6,699 bases of DNA, from the NCBI GenBank assembly GCA_947445045.1, contig CANFCA010000062.1, forward strand, positions 1-6,699. Reading direction: 5' to 3'. The translations under genes and the position numbers were made by a program. Source of the stretch: Gallionellaceae bacterium (GTDB taxonomy: Bacteria > Pseudomonadota > Gammaproteobacteria > Burkholderiales > Gallionellaceae). The stretch's first letter is position 1, and every line of letters begins with the position of its first letter. Below, piece after piece: positions 1 to 6,659 of this stretch. The notes under the pieces are model-generated. The model saw nothing but the letters and a program-made list of their open reading frames with translations, was not told where the DNA came from and searched no databases.

Positions 1-63
1 ATCCATCACGGTTGTGCCGCGTGGAGTCTGTACTAGCTTGCCATCAATCTCTACATTTAACAT
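1..63 (-). CDS. nuoG: NADH-quinone oxidoreductase subunit G, N-terminal fragment (cut by window edge)
   Basis: Only the first 21 codons are present, starting at an ATG at 63-61 and running off the window at base 1. They encode MLNVEIDGK followed by LVQTPRGTTVMD. This matches the start of the N-terminal [2Fe-2S] ferredoxin-like domain of NuoG, which typically opens as MLNIEIDGK and continues into a G-x-T-V-M-D segment. NuoG is the large peripheral-arm subunit of complex I. It carries several iron-sulfur clusters that pass electrons from NuoF/NuoE towards NuoB. The start lies 22 nt after the nuoF stop and is preceded by an AGGTGA Shine-Dalgarno-like sequence about 4 nt upstream. Its position directly after nuoF is the standard nuo order. 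The cluster cysteines lie beyond the window, so identity rests on the N-terminus and the context. Confidence 0.9.
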   Translation of the reverse strand, partial: MLNVEIDGKLVQTPRGTTVMD

Positions 64-85
64 GCACTCACCTAATCCGTCAGCT

Positions 86-1372
86 TTAAACCAAGCAACG
101 CTTGTGTTCGATGTGATATTCAAATTCAGCACGGAAGTGTTTTAGCATGCCTTGCACAGGCCACACTGCCGCTTCGCCCAAAGCGCATATTGTGCGCCCC
201 GCAATGTTATCGCCTAGGCTTAACAACAAATCCAAATCCTCTTTGCGTCCTTCGCCATGCTCGATGCGATGCACAATGCGATACAACCAACCTGTGCCTT
301 CTCGGCAAGGCGTGCATTGACCACACGACTCTTCATAGTAGAAGTAAGACAGCCGCTCCAAGGCACGCACCATGCAGGTTGTATCATCCATGATGATGAC
401 CGCACCCGTGCCCAACATCGAACCCGCTTTGCTGATGGAATCGTAGTCCATATCCAAATCCATCATCACTTCACCAGGCAACACTGGCATAGACGAACCA
501 CCAGGGATACAAGCTTTCAGCTTACGTCCACCGCGCATCCCGCCCGCCATTTCGAGCAACTTCTTGAATGGCGTACCCATCGGCACTTCAAAGTTACCGG
601 GATTATTGACGTGACCCGATACAGAAAATAATTTAGTACCGCCGTTATTAGGCCTACCCAACTCCAAGAATTTCTGACCACCATTGTTGATGATGTATGG
701 AATGCTAGCGAAGGTTTCGGTGTTGTTGATGGTAGTTGGTTTGCCATACAAACCAAAGCTTGCAGGGAAAGGTGGTTTGAAACGCGGCTGACCTTTTTTG
801 CATTCAATTGATTCCAACATCGCAGTTTCTTCACCACAGATGTAAGCACCATAGCCTAGGTGGTTGTGCAAATCAAAATCAAAGCCCATGCCCATGCCCA
901 TGATGTTGTTACCTAGAAAGCCCGCAGCACGCGCTGCATCACAGGCTTCCTCCATACGCTCATAAGCTTCAAAAATTTCGCCATGCACGTAGTTATAACC
1001 CACTTTTACGTTCATCGTATAAGCGGCAATCGCCATGCCTTCGATGAGCAGATGCGGGTTGTAACGCATGATGTCCCAGTCTTTGCACGTACCCGGCTCA
1101 CCTTCATCCGAGTTGCACACAATGTATTTATCACCCTCGAAATTGCGCGGCATGAAACTCCACTTCAATCCCGTCGGAAAGCCCGCACCACCGCGCCCAC
1201 GCAATGCCGAAGCTTTCACTTCGGCGATGATTTCTTCTGGTGTTGTTTTGTTGGTCAGTATTTTGCGTAACGCTTGATAACCACCCACCTTGAGGTAATT
1301 TTCTAACGTCCAAGGCTGATCGAAATCTCGCGTCGTAAAAATAACTGGGCCGTTCATGCCAGTGTTATTCAT
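86..1372 (-). CDS. nuoF: NADH-quinone oxidoreductase subunit F (NADH/FMN-binding 51 kDa-type subunit)
   Basis: NuoF oxidises NADH at its FMN and passes electrons to the [4Fe-4S] cluster N3, at the tip of the cytoplasmic arm of complex I. From the chosen start the protein has 428 residues, normal for the family. Visible motifs are the glycine-rich [13 protein letters not shown] (59-71), the N-S-D-E-x-E-P segment (87-93), [12 protein letters not shown] (173-184), and the N3 cysteines C350, C353, C356 and C396. The frame is open up to 1429, but the ATG at 1372 overlaps the nuoE stop as ATGA, which fits translational coupling. A GGAG lies 11 nt upstream; an ATG at 1357 has no better site. Two residues look odd: W99 where the family usually has Arg (K-D-R), and C191 where it usually has Gly (S-x-E-G-K-K). 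A small Met-Gly repeat sits at 158-162. The reading frame is otherwise intact. Confidence 0.97.
   Translation of the reverse strand: MNNTGMNGPVIFTTRDFDQPWTLENYLKVGGYQALRKILTNKTTPEEIIAEVKASALRGRGGAGFPTGLKWSFMPRNFEGDKYIVCNSDEGEPGTCKDWDIMRYNPHLLIEGMAIAAYTMNVKVGYNYVHGEIFEAYERMEEACDAARAAGFLGNNIMGMGMGFDFDLHNHLGYGAYICGEETAMLESIECKKGQPRFKPPFPASFGLYGKPTTINNTETFASIPYIINNGGQKFLELGRPNNGGTKLFSVSGHVNNPGNFEVPMGTPFKKLLEMAGGMRGGRKLKACIPGGSSMPVLPGEVMMDLDMDYDSISKAGSMLGTGAVIIMDDTTCMVRALERLSYFYYEESCGQCTPCREGTGWLYRIVHRIEHGEGRKEDLDLLLSLGDNIAGRTICALGEAAVWPVQGMLKHFRAEFEYHIEHKRCLV
884..901 (-). repeat. Threefold tandem hexanucleotide inside nuoF
   Basis: The plus strand reads gcccat three times in a row at 884-889, 890-895 and 896-901. 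On the coding strand this is ATGGGC three times, encoding Met-Gly-Met-Gly-Met-Gly at NuoF residues 158-163, just before the FDFDL segment. From memory, most NuoF proteins have a single short Met-Gly or Gly-Ser-Gly step here, so the array may be a two-residue expansion. The repeat itself is plain in the sequence; the expansion is inferred. Confidence 0.7.
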
Positions 1373-1848
1373 GATTGGTCCAGCTCCGCTAAAATTTGAT
1401 CGATTTTTTCTGGTGTCAATCGACCGCACAATTTCTTATTGTTGATAGCCAGTATAGGTGCGTCGATGCAAGTACCCATGCACTCACCTTCACGCAAGCC
1501 ATACTTGCCGTCGGCAGTCACTTCGCCGATACCAATACCCAATTTTGTTTCGATGTACTTCACTGTATCCAACGCGCCGCACAAAGTGCATGACAAATTG
1601 GTACATACCGTCAAGGTATGCTTACCCATCGGCTTGAGGTTATACATGTGATAAAACGTGGCAACTTCGTATACTGCCATCTGCGCCATGCCAAGATAGG
1701 TTGCCACATCTGCCATATCGTCATTAGCGATCCAGCCTTTTTCATCCTGCACAAAACGCAATGCAGACATGACCGCCGACTGCTTTTGATTCGCCGGATA
1801 CTTTTTCAACTCGTGGTCGATTTTGGCTTTTACTTGTTCGGATAACAT
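1369..1848 (-). CDS. nuoE: NADH-quinone oxidoreductase subunit E ([2Fe-2S] 24 kDa-type subunit)
   Basis: NuoE is a thioredoxin-fold subunit of the NADH-dehydrogenase module. It holds the off-pathway [2Fe-2S] cluster N1a beside the FMN of NuoF. The 159-residue length is normal. The N-terminal helical part (about 1-70) contains the family segment [15 protein letters not shown] (59-73). The four cluster ligands are C82 and C87 in V-C-T-N-L-S-C, and C123 and C127 in GECMGTC. C90 and C141 are additional cysteines not expected to be ligands. The ATG at 1848 shares one base with the nuoD stop (TAATG), and a GAGGT sequence inside the end of nuoD provides the ribosome-binding site. The stop overlaps the nuoF start by three bases. 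Both junctions suggest coupled translation of nuoD, nuoE and nuoF. Confidence 0.97.
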   Translation of the reverse strand: MLSEQVKAKIDHELKKYPANQKQSAVMSALRFVQDEKGWIANDDMADVATYLGMAQMAVYEVATFYHMYNLKPMGKHTLTVCTNLSCTLCGALDTVKYIETKLGIGIGEVTADGKYGLREGECMGTCIDAPILAINNKKLCGRLTPEKIDQILAELDQS

Positions 1849-3101
1849 TAACGATCTACCTCACCAAAAACGATGTCTTGCGTGCCGATAATAGTAACCA
1901 CATCTGCAATCATGTGACCACGCGACATCTCATCTAACGCTGCCATGTGCGCAAAACCCGGCGCACGGATTTTCATACGATAGGGCTTATTCGCACCATC
2001 TGAAATCAGATAAATGCCGAACTCACCTTTAGGGTGCTCAACTGCCGCATAAGCCTCACCTGCAGGAACATGCATCCCTTCGGTAAACAGTTTGAAGTGA
2101 TGGATCAACTCTTCCATGTTCTCTTTCATGGATTCGCGCTTCGGCGGTGCATACTTGTGATTGGTCGTCATCACCGGGCCAGGGTTGTTGCGCAGCCAGC
2201 TGATGCATTGCTGCATGATGCGATTGGATTGGCGCATTTCTTCGACACGCACCAAATAGCGATCATAAGAATCGCCCGTCACGCCCACTGGAATATCAAA
2301 CTCCAAACGGTCATAAACTTCGTAAGGTTGCTTCTTGCGCAAATCCCATTCGATGCCGGAGCCCCTCAACATCGGACCACTAAAACCCAATGCCAGTGCG
2401 CGTTCTGGCGTAACCACACCGATACCCACGGTGCGCTGCTTCCAGATACGATTATCAGTCAGCAATGTTTCATATTCATCTACACACTTAGGAAAACGCT
2501 TGGTGAAATCTTCAAGAAAATCGAGCAGTGAGCCTTGACGATTTTCGTTCATCAATTTAACCGCTGCGGCATTGTGAATTTTGGACGCTTGATATTGCGG
2601 CATGGTGTCGGGCAAATCACGATACACACCACCCGGGCGATAATATGCGGCGTGTAAACGCGCGCCAGAAGCTGCTTCGTAAGCGTCCATCAAATCTTCA
2701 CGCTCACGGAAGCAATACAAGAACATGGTCATCGCACCGATGTCCAGGCCGTGCGCACCCAGCCACAACAAGTGATTCAACACACGGGTGATTTCGTCAA
2801 ACAACACACGGATGTATTGTGCGCGTAGCGGCACTTCGATGCCCGCTAACTTTTCAATTGCCATGACGTAAGCATGCTCATTGCTCATCATCGACACATA
2901 ATCCAGCCTGTCCATATAAGGAACGGACTGAAGAAAGGTTTTGTGTTCGGCCAACTTTTCAGTCGCGCGATGCAGCAAACCAATGTGCGGATCGGCGCGT
3001 TCAATCACCTCACCATCCAGCTCCAACACTAGACGCAACACCCCATGCGCGGCGGGATGTTGCGGCCCAAAGTTCATTGTGTAATTTTTAATTTCAGCCA
3101 T
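1848..3101 (-). CDS. nuoD: NADH-quinone oxidoreductase subunit D (49 kDa-type, quinone-site subunit)
   Basis: NuoD is related to the large subunit of NiFe hydrogenases and, with NuoB, forms the quinone-reduction chamber of complex I. The 417-residue product begins [20 protein letters not shown], the canonical start. It contains [10 protein letters not shown] (63-72), whose Tyr68 corresponds to the conserved quinone-headgroup tyrosine, and ends in the expected DIVFGEVDR. Further conserved segments are [12 protein letters not shown] (153-164), [12 protein letters not shown] (245-256) and [13 protein letters not shown] (390-402). The frame is open 37 codons further upstream into nuoC, but that part resembles nothing in the family. 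The ATG at 3101 has a GAGGA site 7 nt before it. The gene is separate from nuoC, unlike the fused nuoCD of E. coli, and starts 10 nt after the nuoC stop. No anomalies were seen. Confidence 0.98.
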   Translation of the reverse strand: MAEIKNYTMNFGPQHPAAHGVLRLVLELDGEVIERADPHIGLLHRATEKLAEHKTFLQSVPYMDRLDYVSMMSNEHAYVMAIEKLAGIEVPLRAQYIRVLFDEITRVLNHLLWLGAHGLDIGAMTMFLYCFREREDLMDAYEAASGARLHAAYYRPGGVYRDLPDTMPQYQASKIHNAAAVKLMNENRQGSLLDFLEDFTKRFPKCVDEYETLLTDNRIWKQRTVGIGVVTPERALALGFSGPMLRGSGIEWDLRKKQPYEVYDRLEFDIPVGVTGDSYDRYLVRVEEMRQSNRIMQQCISWLRNNPGPVMTTNHKYAPPKRESMKENMEELIHHFKLFTEGMHVPAGEAYAAVEHPKGEFGIYLISDGANKPYRMKIRAPGFAHMAALDEMSRGHMIADVVTIIGTQDIVFGEVDR

Positions 3102-3108
3102 TACGATG

Positions 3109-3113
3109 TCCTC
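3109..3113 (-). promoter_or_regulatory. Shine-Dalgarno site that fixes the nuoD start
   Basis: On the minus strand GAGGA lies 7 nt before the ATG at 3101. The nuoC stop codon TGA shares bases with this site, so a ribosome terminating on nuoC sits on the nuoD initiation site. This supports the 417-residue start over the longer open frame. Confidence 0.7.
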
Positions 3114-3753
3114 AATTATTACCGTAGTGCTGTTCGCGCACGATGCGTGGCGTGATTTCGCGCGGCTCAATCGAAACGGGCTGATACACCACACGCTGTT
3201 GCTCAGGGTCATAGCGCATTTCTACGTGACCAGACAAAGGGAAATCTTTACGGAATGGATTGCCGACGAAACCATAGTCGGTGAGGATGCGGCGCAAATC
3301 AGGATGTCCGGTAAATACGATGCCATACAAGTCAAACGCTTCACGCTCGTACCAGTTGGCGCATGGCCAAATTTCCGTTACGGAACTCAACACAGGAAAA
3401 CTATCTTCTTCAGCGTAAATACGCACACGCAGACGATGATTATGGGTAATAGAAAGTAAACCATACACCACAGCAAAGCGCGTGGAATGGTCGTTATCGG
3501 CAGCCATATCATCCACCAAGTACGCACCACCTTCAGAAATGTCGCTGCCATAAGCAGAGTAATCGACACCACACAAATCCATCATCTGCTCGAAGCGCAA
3601 TCCGGGTGCGTCGCGCAAGTTAGTTAGCACACCCAACATATCGGCGGCTTTTATCACCACCGTCAACTCACCCAATCGCTCTTCGATACTCACCAGCTTA
3701 TCAGCCAGCAAACTCGTCAAATGATTACGCAATACGCTCATATCAGCAGCCAT
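3112..3753 (-). CDS. nuoC: NADH-quinone oxidoreductase subunit C (30 kDa-type subunit)
   Basis: NuoC is a peripheral-arm subunit that packs against NuoD and NuoB in the connecting module and carries no cofactor. The 213-residue product has the family signature around [11 protein letters not shown] (134-144), with E136-R137-E138, D141 and H150 in the expected spacing, followed by [12 protein letters not shown]. The C-terminal part (about 165-205) keeps [10 protein letters not shown] and the PREITPR segment. The ATG at 3753 has an AAGGTG site 5 nt upstream; a second ATG four codons later is possible but less well placed. The gene starts 8 nt after the nuoB stop, and that stop (TAA) overlaps the Shine-Dalgarno sequence. 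It ends just before nuoD and is not fused to it. Nothing abnormal was noticed. Confidence 0.97.
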   Translation of the reverse strand: MAADMSVLRNHLTSLLADKLVSIEERLGELTVVIKAADMLGVLTNLRDAPGLRFEQMMDLCGVDYSAYGSDISEGGAYLVDDMAADNDHSTRFAVVYGLLSITHNHRLRVRIYAEEDSFPVLSSVTEIWPCANWYEREAFDLYGIVFTGHPDLRRILTDYGFVGNPFRKDFPLSGHVEMRYDPEQQRVVYQPVSIEPREITPRIVREQHYGNN

Positions 3754-3761
3754 AGTTCACC

Positions 3762-4238
3762 TTATCGCGCAATGGTATTGGTACGTTTAATTTTATTTTG
3801 CAGCTGAATAATTCCGTACAACAAGGCTTCAGCAGTCGGCGGACAGCCCGGCACATACACATCCACCGGCACAATACGATCACAGCCACGCACCACCGAG
3901 TAGGAGTAATGATAGTAACCGCCGCCATTGGCGCACGAACCCATCGAGATCACCCAGCGCGGCTCGGCCATTTGGTCATACACTTTGCGTAACGCAGGAG
4001 CCATTTTGTTGCACAGTGTGCCCGCCACAATCATCACATCAGATTGCCTTGGACTCGGACGGAACACCACACCGAAACGATCCAAGTCATAACGCGCTGC
4101 GCCAGCCTGCATCATTTCCACAGCACAGCAAGCCAGACCAAAAGTCATCGGCCACAGTGAACCCGTGCGGGTGTAATTGATAATGGTATCTAGGGTTGTC
4201 GTAACAACACCTTTCTCCAAAACGCCTTCTATTCCCAT
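3762..4238 (-). CDS. nuoB: NADH-quinone oxidoreductase subunit B ([4Fe-4S] N2 subunit)
   Basis: NuoB carries cluster N2, the last iron-sulfur centre before quinone, and forms one wall of the quinone pocket together with NuoD. From the chosen ATG the protein has 158 residues. The N2 ligands are all visible: the tandem C37-C38 in [10 protein letters not shown]102 in [11 protein letters not shown], and C132 in [11 protein letters not shown]. The frame is open to 4349, but the extra 37 codons lie inside nuoA and look unrelated to the family. The ATG at 4238 has a strong AAAGGAG site 7 nt upstream and gives the familiar start [10 protein letters not shown]. The first 10 nt overlap the end of nuoA in another frame, which suggests translational coupling. 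The gene is well conserved throughout. Confidence 0.98.
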   Translation of the reverse strand: MGIEGVLEKGVVTTTLDTIINYTRTGSLWPMTFGLACCAVEMMQAGAARYDLDRFGVVFRPSPRQSDVMIVAGTLCNKMAPALRKVYDQMAEPRWVISMGSCANGGGYYHYSYSVVRGCDRIVPVDVYVPGCPPTAEALLYGIIQLQNKIKRTNTIAR

Positions 4239-4585
4239 TCCAAGGCTCCTTTCATCCACTCGTAGATAAAGCCTACCACTAGGATAGCCAAGAAAATCAT
4301 CATGGAGACAAAACCGAACGTACCGATTTCCTTCAGCACAATCGCCCAAGGAAAGAGGAATGCAATTTCCAGATCAAACAAAATAAACAGAATTGCCACG
4401 AGATAATAACGCACGTCAAACTTCATGCGTGCATCTTCAAAGGCTTCAAAGCCACACTCATAAGGCGAAAGTTTCTTGCTGTCAGGACGATTAGGCGCAA
4501 CCAGTTTGCCCAATATGACAGGCACTACACCCATCGCGATGCCGACACAGATAAACAGCAGTACCGGAAAATAATTTTCCAACAT
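4229..4585 (-). CDS. nuoA: NADH-quinone oxidoreductase subunit A (ND3-like membrane subunit)
   Basis: NuoA is the ND3 homologue, a small inner-membrane subunit of complex I at the junction between the membrane arm and the quinone site. The 118-residue protein has three hydrophobic segments, at about 5-27, 60-80 and 90-109. The conserved PYECGFEAF (41-49) lies in the cytoplasmic loop after the first, and the acidic [11 protein letters not shown] (70-80) in the second. The ATG at 4585 is preceded by GGGGAG with a 7-nt spacer. It is the first gene of the nuo group and follows the tRNA-Leu by 86 nt. No strong promoter is visible in that A+T-rich gap, although a weak one cannot be excluded. The gene may therefore be read through from upstream as well as from a local start. 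Confidence 0.97.
   Translation of the reverse strand: MLENYFPVLLFICVGIAMGVVPVILGKLVAPNRPDSKKLSPYECGFEAFEDARMKFDVRYYLVAILFILFDLEIAFLFPWAIVLKEIGTFGFVSMMIFLAILVVGFIYEWMKGALEWE
4246..4252 (-). promoter_or_regulatory. Shine-Dalgarno site that fixes the nuoB start inside nuoA
   Basis: AAAGGAG on the minus strand ends 7 nt before the nuoB ATG at 4238 and lies inside the last codons of nuoA. It favours the 158-residue NuoB over the longer open frame, and it fits coupling to nuoA translation. Confidence 0.75.
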
Positions 4586-4615
4586 TGAGCTTCTCCCCTT
4601 TTAACTAATAAATCG

Positions 4616-4627
4616 TGAGTTAACTCA
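4616..4627. promoter_or_regulatory. Perfect 12-bp palindrome upstream of nuoA (possible operator)
   Basis: The sequence TGAGTTAACTCA reads the same on both strands and lies 30 bp before the nuoA start codon, in the A+T-rich gap after tRNA-Leu. On the minus strand the TTAACT half is followed 11 nt later by AGTTAA, so an alternative small hairpin reaching toward the Shine-Dalgarno region is possible. No U-run follows, so it is not a standard terminator. It does not match FNR (TTGAT-N4-ATCAA) or other common operators I can recall. The palindrome is certain; a regulatory role is a guess. Confidence 0.35.
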
Positions 4628-4671
4628 GCGTTATTTTTATTTGTCTTAATGAATACACTACAACTTAAATC

Positions 4672-4758
<87 letters not shown>

Positions 4759-4773
4759 AATACTGCCGTAAAA

Positions 4774-5118
4774 CTATTTCGGAATTTCTTTTGACTTCGA
4801 ATCGTTTGCAGGCTCAACGGCTGGTGCAACTGGAGCAGTCTTAATCGCATCCAAACTTACCTTATCCATCACACCCTTTTGGGCAGCAGTATGGGAATAT
4901 AAATAAGTCAGCGATAAACTGGTAATAAAAAAGATTGTCGCAGCAACTGCGGTGCTACGACTAAGAAAATTTGCCGAACCACTCGAACCGAACAGGCTGC
5001 CAGCCGAACCTGTGCCAAATGCAGCACCCATATCAGCTCCCTTACCATGCTGCATCAGCACCAACACCACCAACACCACCGCCGTAATTACATGCACAAC
5101 CCAAACTAATGTTTCCAC
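4774..5118 (-). CDS. secG: Preprotein translocase subunit SecG
   Basis: SecG is a small inner-membrane partner of SecY and SecE that assists SecA-driven protein export. The 114-residue product has two membrane segments, at about 3-22 and 56-74. Between them lies the diagnostic LMQHGKGADMGAAFG (21-35), then a Gly/Ser-rich stretch ending NFLSRST (50-56). The C-terminal tail (about 85-114) is rich in Ala, Pro and Lys, and this part varies in the family. The start codon is GTG at 5118-5116, not ATG; it has a GAGGT site 5 nt upstream and gives the expected N-terminus. The gene begins 26 nt after the tpiA stop, so the two are probably cotranscribed, and it is followed directly by tRNA-Leu. The tpiA-secG-tRNA order is common in proteobacteria. 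Confidence 0.96.
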   Translation of the reverse strand: METLVWVVHVITAVVLVVLVLMQHGKGADMGAAFGTGSAGSLFGSSGSANFLSRSTAVAATIFFITSLSLTYLYSHTAAQKGVMDKVSLDAIKTAPVAPAVEPANDSKSKEIPK

Positions 5119-5144
5119 ACTTTACCTCAACAACTAAAAATGAA

Positions 5145-5897
5145 TTATTGCGCTGCGCGACAAATTGCCACAAAATCTTCCGCCACCAATGAAGCTCCGC
5201 CTATCAAACCGCCATCAATATCCGTCATACCGAACAATTCAACCGCATTCGCCGCCTTCACGCTTCCGCCGTAGAGTATACACAACCCCGAAGCGATTTG
5301 ACTATCATGAGATGCAACTCGTTGACGAATAAAAGCATGAACAGCTTGCGCTTGCTCGGGGGTGGCAGTTTTACCCGTTCCGATTGCCCACACTGGCTCA
5401 TATGCAATAACAGCTTTTGACAGCGCCTGTGCACCGGCACGATTCAACACTGCATCTAATTGTGTAGCCACCACTTGCTCTGTGATACCAGACTCACGCT
5501 CCGCCAATGTCTCACCTACACAAAAAATCGGCTTCATTCCCGCTTTGAGCGTGGCATCAAACTTGGCGGAAGCGATTTCGTTACTTTCATGAAACAGCCC
5601 ACGACGTTCCGAGTGCCCGATAATCACATAAGTGCAACCGAAATCGACCAACATACCCGGCGCAACTGCACCGGTAAACGCGCCCTCATCCTGTGGGCTG
5701 AGATTTTGCGCGCCCCAAGCAACATTACTACCCTGAAGCAAAGATTGCGCTTGCGCCAAATAGGGGTAAGGAACACACACGGCATAGTCAGCGTTTTTTA
5801 AATCACGCACACCAGCCAAAACGCCTTGCAACAATACTTGATTGCGTGCCAAGCGACCGTACATCTTCCAATTTCCTACAACTAATTTGCGGCGCAT
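5145..5897 (-). CDS. tpiA: Triose-phosphate isomerase
   Basis: This cytoplasmic glycolytic and gluconeogenic enzyme interconverts dihydroxyacetone phosphate and glyceraldehyde 3-phosphate. The 250-residue length is typical for a TIM barrel. Active-site residues are in place: N9 and K11 in GNWKM, the electrophilic H95 in VIIGHSERR, and the catalytic base E167 in AYEPVWAIGTGKTAT, which runs into the flexible loop 6. The phosphate-binding YGGSVKAAN (209-217) and the GGLIGGASL segment (229-237) follow. The ATG at 5897 gives the normal N-terminus. An AGGGG about 10 nt upstream is the likely ribosome-binding site, slightly distant. A sigma-70-like promoter lies just upstream, making tpiA the probable first gene of a tpiA-secG-tRNA transcript that may extend into nuo. 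It is transcribed away from queD. Confidence 0.98.
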   Translation of the reverse strand: MRRKLVVGNWKMYGRLARNQVLLQGVLAGVRDLKNADYAVCVPYPYLAQAQSLLQGSNVAWGAQNLSPQDEGAFTGAVAPGMLVDFGCTYVIIGHSERRGLFHESNEIASAKFDATLKAGMKPIFCVGETLAERESGITEQVVATQLDAVLNRAGAQALSKAVIAYEPVWAIGTGKTATPEQAQAVHAFIRQRVASHDSQIASGLCILYGGSVKAANAVELFGMTDIDGGLIGGASLVAEDFVAICRAAQ

Positions 5898-5930
5898 CTC
5901 GTTTATACCCCTAAGACAGCAAAGGTTGTA

Positions 5931-5959
5931 ATGCTACCCGCGAACGAGGTTTCGGTCAA
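5931..5959 (-). promoter_or_regulatory. Probable sigma-70 promoter for tpiA
   Basis: On the minus strand TTGACC (5959-5954) is followed by a 17-nt spacer and TAGCAT (5936-5931). These match the -35 consensus at 5 of 6 positions and the -10 at 4 of 6, including the key first, second and last bases. Transcription would start near 5924, leaving a leader of about 27 nt that holds the AGGGG site of tpiA. It is the best promoter candidate for the tpiA-secG-tRNA unit. Confidence 0.6.
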
Positions 5960-6046
5960 CGAAAGCACTGTACAACCCGCGCTAGGAAATGAAACTTATT
6001 GAGAACTTGCGAGCTAGAAACCGCACCAGGTGGTCATATATCGAAA

Positions 6047-6072
6047 TCACATAGAATGCAAATCAAATGTGA
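6047..6072. repeat. Short inverted repeat upstream of the queD -10 element
   Basis: TCACAT at 6047-6052 and ATGTGA at 6067-6072 are exact reverse complements separated by 14 nt. They straddle the region where the -35 of the queD promoter would lie, so binding by a dimeric regulator is conceivable. The arms are only 6 bp, so chance is a real alternative. The orientation is opposite to the CRP arrangement TGTGA-N6-TCACA, so this is not a CRP site. Confidence 0.2.
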
Positions 6073-6082
6073 ATCGGCACGA

Positions 6083-6091
6083 TGATATAAT
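6083..6091 (+). promoter_or_regulatory. Extended -10 promoter element for queD
   Basis: TGATATAAT contains a perfect TATAAT at 6086-6091 with the TGN extension just before it. At the normal distance upstream the sequence (around 6063-6068) is a poor -35, which is typical of promoters that rely on an extended -10. Transcription would begin near 6098, giving a leader of only about 23 nt before the queD ATG. Confidence 0.6.
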
Positions 6092-6120
6092 CCGCACCAC
6101 TAAAATTAAACGTCACCCAC

Positions 6121-6564
6121 ATGCTCATCACCCGCCGCTTAGAATTCGATGCAGGCCACCGCATCCCCAATCACAACAGCCAATGTAAGCACTTGCATGG
6201 GCATCGCTACACCATTGAAATCAGCTTGTCAGGCGACATCATCAGCACCGAAGGGCAATCAGAACAAGGTATGGTAATGGATTTCAGCGACGTAAAACGC
6301 ATTGCCAACACACACCTTGTCGATTTATGGGACCACGCGTTTCTGGCTTATCACGGCGACAAAGTGGTGTGTGATTTTTTAGCCAGCCTACCGAATCACA
6401 AAACCGTCATTCTCGATGTTATTCCCACCGCCGAAAATCTCGCGCAAATCGCCTTCGGCATCCTGAATCCTGCCTATCAAGACACCTACGGCAACCACCT
6501 GCGCCTTGAGCAAGTGAGGCTCTACGAAACCCCCAATAACTGGGCGGATTACGTGCGCGTATAA
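6121..6564 (+). CDS. queD: 6-carboxy-tetrahydropterin synthase (QueD) / 6-pyruvoyl-tetrahydropterin synthase family protein
   Basis: QueD converts 7,8-dihydroneopterin triphosphate to 6-carboxy-5,6,7,8-tetrahydropterin, an early step to preQ0 and queuosine in tRNA. The family zinc ligands are visible: H13 in FDAGHR, and H26 and H28 in C-K-H-L-H-G-H. The catalytic cysteine is C22, four residues before the first His of HGH as in E. coli QueD. D71-H72 (WDHAF) and E136 (LYETPNN) fit the remaining catalytic positions. At 147 residues it is longer than the roughly 120-residue E. coli enzyme, with extra sequence around 75-100. The frame is closed upstream by a TAA at 6088-6090 and no other start codon lies between, so the ATG at 6121 is forced, yet no Shine-Dalgarno sequence precedes it. 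The gene stands alone, divergent from tpiA, with no other queuosine gene in view. A related pterin-synthase activity cannot be excluded. Confidence 0.85.
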   Translation: MLITRRLEFDAGHRIPNHNSQCKHLHGHRYTIEISLSGDIISTEGQSEQGMVMDFSDVKRIANTHLVDLWDHAFLAYHGDKVVCDFLASLPNHKTVILDVIPTAENLAQIAFGILNPAYQDTYGNHLRLEQVRLYETPNNWADYVRV

Positions 6565-6659
6565 CTTTTAGCGGTTTTTTCTGGACAGCACGCGTCCATT
6601 AGTTCAGAATGCGCGCCCTTGGAGAACTAGCATCAAACGTCCAAAGTAGCAAATCATTA

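Noticed and set aside
1373..1429. 19-codon N-terminal extension of NuoF
   Set aside because: It overlaps the end of nuoE by 61 nt and adds sequence absent from the family. The ATGA overlap at 1372 is the more natural start.
2034..2531. Plus-strand open frame of 165 codons opposite nuoD
   Set aside because: It lies wholly antisense to a highly conserved gene, has no recognisable domain, and its low-complexity His/Arg content is what the reverse of a conserved gene yields. I treat it and the other frames overlapping the nuo and tpiA genes as shadows.
3102..3212. 37-codon N-terminal extension of NuoD
   Set aside because: It is only the open frame continuing into the end of nuoC. The internal ATG has a good Shine-Dalgarno site and gives the canonical NuoD N-terminus.
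4239..4349. 37-codon N-terminal extension of NuoB
   Set aside because: It lies inside nuoA in another frame and resembles no NuoB. The ATG at 4238 has a strong ribosome-binding site.
6098..6120. A preQ1 riboswitch in the queD leader
   Set aside because: The predicted leader is about 23 nt and lacks the C-rich loop and pairing elements of a preQ1 aptamer.
6582..6598. Hairpin TGGAC/GTCCA after queD as a terminator
   Set aside because: The stem is only 5 bp with a 7-nt loop, and the T-run lies before it, not after, so it does not fit a rho-independent terminator for queD.
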